Origin: Galaxea fascicularis
Lineage: Eukaryota; Cnidaria; Anthozoa; Scleractinia; Euphylliidae
Reading direction: 5' to 3'
Assembly: GCA_948470475.1 (NCBI GenBank)
Contig: OX419346.1
Coordinates: forward strand, 1 to 64,000
DNA length: 64,000 bases
Shown: one piece after another, positions 58,595 to 64,000 of the stretch
How the letters are laid out: each line of letters starts with the position of its first letter
How positions within the stretch are numbered: position 1 is the stretch's first letter
The notes under the pieces: generated by a model
Database searches by the model: none
What the model saw: only the letters and a program-made list of their open reading frames with translations
What the model was told of the DNA's origin: nothing
Position numbers and translations under genes: made by a program

Positions 58595-59626
58595 CAAGTC
58601 ATTAGCATTAATTGTTAATGCTGAACTCAACAACTTATTTAATTGGCTAAATTCAAATAAACTTACACTTAACATAAAGAAAACAAACTTTGTTATTTTT
58701 CGCCCACACCAGAAAAAACTTAATTACCTACCGCAGATCAATATCTTTTATAACGAAAAAAATAAGAATGTTGCTCTTGAAATAAGAGCTGCATTAAATT
58801 TCTTGGGTTATTAATTGATGAAAATCTAAGTTGGAAATACCATATTTATACCCTCACAACAAAAACAAGCAAAACTGTTGGTTTATTAGCGAAGTTAAGA
58901 CATATTGTTCCTACTCGAACCCTTCTTATTGCTCCTTATATAACCTATGGATTAACTTCTTGGGGAAATGCATCCAAGACCTTGTTAAATAAAGTTCTTG
59001 TCCTCCAAAAACATGCCCTCCGTCTTATTTACTTTGCTCAAGCAAGGGAACATGCAATACCCCTTTTTTTTAAAAGGAAATCATCTACCGCTTGAATTTC
59101 TTTGTTATGATGTACGACATCAACACTAATTCTGATTGACCGATTAATATTTTGAATTTATTCTCTAAAATTACCAGATTTCATTCTCACAGCACACGCT
59201 CATCAACATCTGAACATTATTTTACCAAACAATCTGTACTTTAAACGCTCAAAGTAAGGCCTTTTCGCGCGTTGGCGTTAAAATCTGGAATGGGATACCA
59301 ACTAGTCTCAAAAACTTATCCAGAAACTCTTTTAAAAAAATCATTAGAACAAAACTAATTGAAATTATAGGAACTGAAGACTCCTATGCCGAGATAGATA
59401 CCATAATTGACAAGATAAGAGATTAAAATTCCAACTGAAGTTAAGTCTAGTTTTCCTTTTTACACATTGTTATTGTTATTGTTGTATTGTAATTCAGTTC
59501 AGTTTTTGTAAAAAATGTCTATATTATTCTGCGTGCAGTCTGGCTGGCCGCGATTAGCTCCTCGCTATTTGCAAGCCAGCTTAGTAATAACTTAACCGTT
59601 TGTCGTAAATAAAACTTGAAGTTGAA
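58595..59626 (+). pseudogene. LINE reverse-transcriptase 3' fragment with tail, broken
   Basis: Frameshifted translation gives LNNLFNWLNSNKLTLN, IKKTNFVIF, a FLGLLIDENLSWKYHI-like segment, LLAKLRHIVPTRTLL, YGLTSWGNASKTLLN, LQKHALRLIYFAQAREHA and, near the end, RVGVKIWNGIPTSLKNLS followed by a stop at about 59,425. This is the C-terminal reverse-transcriptase region of a non-LTR element. A 3' untranslated part ends AATAAAACTTGAAGTTGAAC near 59,626. Stops and frameshifts are frequent and the 5' part is missing. It differs from the fragment at 24.8 kb, so it is another family. Confidence 0.85.
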
Positions 59627-60199
59627 CTAGAAAAATAGTATTGACATATGAAATTTAGGCGTCAAATGATATTTATTGATGCGTTTTATCGTAACATCGG
59701 TCCCTGGGCGATTAAAACTCAATCAAACCAGGTAAGAATCCCGTGTAAGAACTGTGCATCCTTCAAAACTAAAGCAAAACTAAAATAACCAATACCTGAA
59801 AGCAACCTCGTTCGCAGGGGACAGGAAGGAGAGGACCCTGGGAGCGAGGTTGTACCTGAAACCTGGCCCATACAGCAAGGACTGCAAAACGAGTCTTATT
59901 TAAGGACTGGTCTACCAATTAATGCGCTTTGTACAGTCATCACCAACTGAAATCATTAATAATTATTATCATTACAACAAAAGATCTGATTGAGATTTGT
60001 GATTTGATCATAGTTGAACTAGAATCCACAACGAGGGTGAGCAAGTACCTGCTACCACCTACAGCTACACCAAGACAAATCACTCAAAGGGGTCGAAATA
60101 GAAACGATGTGAGCTGTGAGTCATCCAGGGTCTGAACTATCCATGGAGTTAAGATTTGGCGAGCTGTTTCCCACCCTCTTACCACCTTTTTCACCCTCC
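59627..60199. other. Intergenic between LINE fragment and rolling-stone-like gene 2
   Basis: Contains the 51-bp mini-element listed separately; otherwise nothing was recognised. The 3' untranslated region of the minus-strand gene should lie near 60,199. Confidence 0.5.
59802..59852. mobile_element. Tiny (51-bp) inverted-repeat element with 9-bp flanking duplication
   Basis: GCAACCTCG at the left and CGAGGTTG at the right are inverted, and TACCTGAAA is repeated exactly outside both ends (59,793–59,801 and 59,853–59,861). It is compatible with a heavily deleted hAT-type MITE (8-bp duplication plus one shared base). Confidence 0.65.
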
Positions 60200-61572
60200 C
60201 TACCACCGTCCTCTTTGGCCTTTATGCTTCCTATGAAGATGGTCTCGCAACTTTGTGACACCAAATAGAAACAGCTGAAAAAGAGGCAAAACAAGGAGAA
60301 GAAAACCTATTAAGAGTCCGCCGGTTTTGGCTCTGAAATCTTTGTAATTCAGGGCACTATAGATGTAGGGTTTTCCTTGATTGTTGGTGCCACCCAGTCG
60401 CCAATAAATCACAGAGAACATCAGATAAACAGCAAAGTAGAGCACAGCGTACAACCAGTGGACGATACGCACTGGAACTGAGCTGAGACATGTGTCAATA
60501 AGCATGAAAACGGAATTGAGAACATATTTCGTGATGTTGTTTGCGTTGCCTTTCGCACCAACGCTGTCTCCTTGAAACAATAAGCCGCAGTACACCACGG
60601 TCACAAACAAGCCTCCATTTGAAGAAATAGTGTGCATGAGCCACAGTAGCTTGTGCTCCAACCGCAGGGCGTCATCTGCGTTCTCGCGGGCGTCACTGCC
60701 AACATCATTATCTTCGTCACCAGACCCCATTTCAAACTCCATCAAAGGTATTTGTTTGCCGTTGGAATCCTCTCCCTCGTCCTGTAAGTCGCTGTATAAG
60801 GCTTTCAAGGAAAGGATGGAAGCAAATGCAAAGTAGATGACCAGCAACGAATAGTTCCAGTTTGAGACGTAAATAAATAGCTTGGCTCCTGTCACGTGAA
60901 TGTTGTAAACAAGCCATCCAAAGTTGTAGGCAAGAATTATGAAGCGATGTAACACGAAGATAGGCAAGGGTAGCCACTGAAAATGAAAGGAAATGGTAGT
61001 TTTAGACGTGATAACCCTCTCGTCTTCTTGGGATAAATCCATTTTTTTGGCATTCAGTCATTTTGCGACTGCTTCAGACGTTTCTTAGTAATATGAGTGG
61101 GATCTCGCTATGATCTTCGTCGAAACTGGACTGAGACAATCCAGAGTTAAATAAACAATTTAAACTCAGACAATTAAAGTTTCAGCTATGCAAAGGTACA
61201 AAATGAACTGCTGAATAAGCTTGTATCGAGCAGCTTGCACGAGTTATCATGGTTCTCTGTATAGAAGAAACCAGAATGGCGAATTCCAGAGCTCCTTCCG
61301 TGTGGAAAAATAGTTTCATTTTCATTTCTCAATGGTCGTTGATTAGAAGGGCTTTTCTAGTTTTGCAAACGCGATGTCGACTCCAGGGATCAATTTGTTC
61401 GCTGACTGACTTTTCTTCAGATCATGATTACAACCGTCTGAGCTGAATTTCTGACTAATGGAACCTTTTTAATACTTCTGCGAGTGAATGACCTCACCTT
61501 GGAATCTGTAAACTCGCGGTGGTCTGGATGGCTCAGCCTCAAATGCTTCAAACGTAATTCGTCGCATAACAT
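60200..61572 (-). CDS. Rolling-stone-like multipass membrane protein, gene 2 (2 exons)
   Basis: Exon 1 (61,572–61,498) encodes 25 residues ending FTDSK with donor AAG|GTGAGG. Exon 2 (60,976–60,200) follows TTTTCAG at phase 0 and encodes 258 residues, total 283. The intron position is identical to gene 1. Conserved blocks: LSHPDHREFTDSK, WLPLPIFVLHRFIILAYNFGW, LEHKLLWLMHTISSNGGLF, NITKYVLNSVFMLIDTCLSS, PVRIVHWLYAVLYFAVYLMF and PYIYSALNYKDF. The acidic loop at about residues 88–125 is unrelated in sequence to that of gene 1. A tail HRKHKGQRGRW is strongly basic. The open frame continues upstream of 60,976 into the intron; that extension is rejected because the acceptor and paralogue place the exon edge at Trp. 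Confidence 0.85.
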
Positions 61573-62870
61573 GATTCCTGAAACAGCCTCGGTTGAGCTT
61601 AAAAACGGGACAAATCACAAATTATTTTGAACTGCTTAAGCCTTTGTTCTGATATGTATAGAGAATCTTGGAATACGAACGATTGAATTCTTCCGCAATC
61701 GTGCATGTGTTGCACCCACATGAAACATGATCTCGAACTTAACGAGGCAGGATCTTGTCATATCTTGACAACGTTGAATGTCATGCAAAACGTGTTGTAA
61801 CTGAATCGATCCCGAAGGGCCTTGTCCGACTGTGGTACTCTTTATAAACTGTTTATTCAGTTTTGCGTGTTTCATATTATCCTCTTCCATGTGTATTCAC
61901 TGCTACGCAAAGTATAAGACATGGTCAACATAAACCCAAAAATAATGTGACCGACATACCGGGCCACGAAGGGGAGATTGGTGAGTGTTGATAAACTGGG
62001 AACAGAGTGTGAGCATACTGGGGGTGGGGGAAAGAAGGGGGGAAAGGACGGAAGGGGGTAGTTTGAGTGACGCAGTAGGAAGGAGGTCAGGGCTTGATGT
62101 TCCGACTGGTGGGTTGGTTGTTTGGTTGGATGGGATGGTCAATTTAATTATTTGTTTGTTGGCGTCGGTACCTGAAGGCCAACCCGGTTTTCCAGAAACA
62201 CTAAGTTAGCTTTTTTAGCCAGACCGTTCAGGCTTTTTGGCGATGAAAAAACTTCTGGTCGTTATTGTTCATGAATGCAAGAAACGTGCACCCATAAAGG
62301 GGCCGGGAAAACCGCAACGATGCATAATCCTGTGCAAGGTGTGAATGCATTGAAAATATGTTACATGTCTTTCCCTTGGCCTACTACTCTATTCCTGTGG
62401 AGTTTTTCTGAGGAGCGTCATTATTAATTATCTTTATTAGTCATCAGTATTCTTATATGTTGTTTGTTTTCCGTAGTTAATCGGAGTCACATTTATGATT
62501 ATAATAACGACACCCCCAATCGCAGCCCTCCCTCCACTCCGTTTTACTGTATTGGTAGGTAAGGAGCGTTGCGTGACAGAGTGGTGTTGCACTCATAGTT
62601 TAAAAGCGTATTTTCGGCGATATTTACTTGTTACAGCTCGCGGCTACTAGAGAGAGGCCGCTACTGTACACTGTGCTGGCACGTTCTCTTTGAGGCGAAA
62701 GAGGAATTCAAAGAAACCCTCCTGCAAGGGCCGACAGTGGCATATACCATATACACGTCATGTCGGGTGACCTATGCAACTTGAATCAAGTGTTGTCTTA
62801 GATTACAATCAAGCGTCGCTGCCATGTCGCTGTGATCAAACATTCTACCGGAGATTATTAAGAGTCAGTC
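61573..62870. promoter_or_regulatory. Intergenic region between divergent genes; G-rich tract
   Basis: Holds the 5' flanks of rolling-stone-like gene 2 (minus) and the SLC5-like gene (plus). A G-rich tract at about 62,018–62,058 (several GGGG/GGGGG runs) could form a quadruplex. No other gene was seen. Confidence 0.45.
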
Positions 62871-62963
62871 ATGGTGTACACAGAGGACAGGAAGCCGCTG
62901 AAGGCAGCAGACTGGGTTATCATCGCTTTTTACTTTCTTGCTTGTATTCTTGTTGGACTGTGG
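62871..62963 (+). CDS. First exon of an SLC5-type sodium/solute symporter (gene continues beyond window)
   Basis: ATG at 62,871 starts 31 codons ending TGG|GTAAGCC at phase 0. The peptide MVYTEDRKPLKAADWVIIAF followed by YFLACILVGLW matches the N-terminus of sodium/solute symporters: a short polar start, the AD-x-x-I-I tag, and a first membrane helix ending VGLW. The following exons, expected to begin with the glycine-rich loop of this family, were not found before 64,000. Family assignment rests on 31 residues only. Confidence 0.6.
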
Positions 62964-64000
62964 GTAAGCCGTAACTTCAATTGTTCTCGCAGTTCACAGT
63001 TTAGCATAGCATTTTGAAAACATACAGAACATAAACAATGCCCAAGAAATAGTTTCTCAGGTACTACTAAAATGGACATGAACGCGTTCGTTCTTCGTTC
63101 ACAGACACAAACGTTTAACTGACTACATTCCATGTCTCGATCAAAGCCATGTAGTGTCTTTAGTTATCCTCTTATGCAGTCACGGACACCCCTCTTAACA
63201 CATCACTTGTACAGACGCCTCATTTAATGAGTATCTCTCTTTAGGTAGAATCTACACACAGACACTCCGTCGACGTTTCACGTAATATAGACATTGCATT
63301 TAAAATACAGCTAAATTAGGGTTCAAATGAGGGAATCCCTCGGGATCCTCATTCAGTTTGGGACTGAGACTATAAGCCCAGTCCAAATGTCTAACCCTTA
63401 AGACACCAGCACCAGACTAATAAATCTCATTTGCCCTGTTTTGTCGTTCAGTCGTTAATGTTGAACCAAATATTACTAGGTCTACCTCTGGACGTTAAAA
63501 AAATAAGAGTCAAACCCACATTTAGTGGAGACAGCACAGAGTGGTTTTACAAGTAAAAAAAGCAAAGCTAGAAAACTTGACATTCATCCTACAAAAAAAA
63601 ACGCGCGGGTGATACAAATTTTTTAAGATTAAAGTTATTTTCTTAGAAAACAAAATGTGATCTTCCGGTTTGGGACTGTCAAGAGAATTATTTCAAATCA
63701 TATTAATTGGCCTACTGACCGCAAGAAGACAACGCTCCACGTCTGTACGCTTGGAATTTTTAAGGAGGTTTTCGGGGTGTACCTGTTGAAATCAATGTTT
63801 TGTAAAAGACAAGTCTCGATCTCCTTCTCGTCGGTTTCCAATTAACAGCTGTTTCCATAGCAACGTTAATGCAAGGCCGTTTATTTTAAAAAAGCTCGAA
63901 ATCCAGTCAGAAACTTCATAACAAAACGTTGAGAGAGTAAACTACTGAAGCTCAACTACTTGTAGGCCAAATTAGAAAAAAAAACTTTCAGAGCGTTTTC
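62964..64000 (+). other. Presumed first intron of the SLC5-like gene
   Basis: No exon with the expected transporter sequence was found up to the window end. No repeat or RNA gene was recognised. Confidence 0.4.

Noticed and set aside
60977..61042. N-terminal extension of rolling-stone-like gene 2 starting at an ATG at 61,042
   Set aside because: The stretch is intron: a TTTTCAG acceptor precedes Trp at 60,976, and the paralogue has the same exon edge with a distinct 25-residue first exon.

Overview
The window is eukaryotic. Every real gene in it is split by GT–AG introns, untranslated regions and introns are AT-rich, and non-coding DNA is full of small inverted-repeat transposons, LINE fragments and a tRNA-derived SINE. 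A secreted PAN-plus-fibrinogen-like gene, rolling-stone-type membrane proteins and the repeat content suggest a cnidarian, most likely an anthozoan or coral. That assignment is an inference; nothing in the window proves it.

Layout. Positions 1–19,645 are one uninterrupted head-to-tail satellite array of about 111 copies of a 177-bp monomer. It decays over its last few copies and ends near 19,712. From 19.7 to 26.4 kb there is gene-poor DNA with small inverted-repeat elements, a broken LINE reverse-transcriptase fragment and a tetranucleotide microsatellite. From 26,404 to 37,070 (minus strand) lies a complete 16-exon PEST-type non-receptor tyrosine phosphatase (PTPN12/18/22 group). I could join its exons in phase into a 909-residue protein with an intact catalytic site and a tail rich in tyrosine motifs. 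From 37.6 to 42.5 kb are nested transposons and an unidentified small minus-strand gene (39.56–40.7 kb). From 43,326 to 45,327 (plus) is a three-exon secreted PAN/fibrinogen-like gene, convergent with IMP4 (45,803–52,107, minus, nine exons, 288 residues), a U3 snoRNP component. IMP4 is divergent from a rolling-stone-like gene (52,538–54,071, plus). A second rolling-stone-like paralogue lies on the minus strand at 60,200–61,572. Between the two are a near-perfect 162-bp palindrome whose arms fold as hammerhead ribozymes, an unidentified 450-codon open frame (56,385–57,737) and another LINE fragment. At 62,871 the first exon of an SLC5-type sodium/solute symporter begins; the rest of that gene lies beyond the window.

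The genes do not form a single pathway. The most notable items are the satellite (each monomer has a 13-bp inverted repeat and a GGGTTAACCC palindrome, and there is evidence of block-wise amplification), the tandemly duplicated 42-bp exons and seven YxxV motifs in the phosphatase tail, the palindromic hammerhead pair, an IMP4 start codon alone on its exon, and several nested miniature transposons, some with clear target-site duplications. Exon boundaries are my own reading from splice signals, phase and family resemblance. No alignment or transcript data were available.
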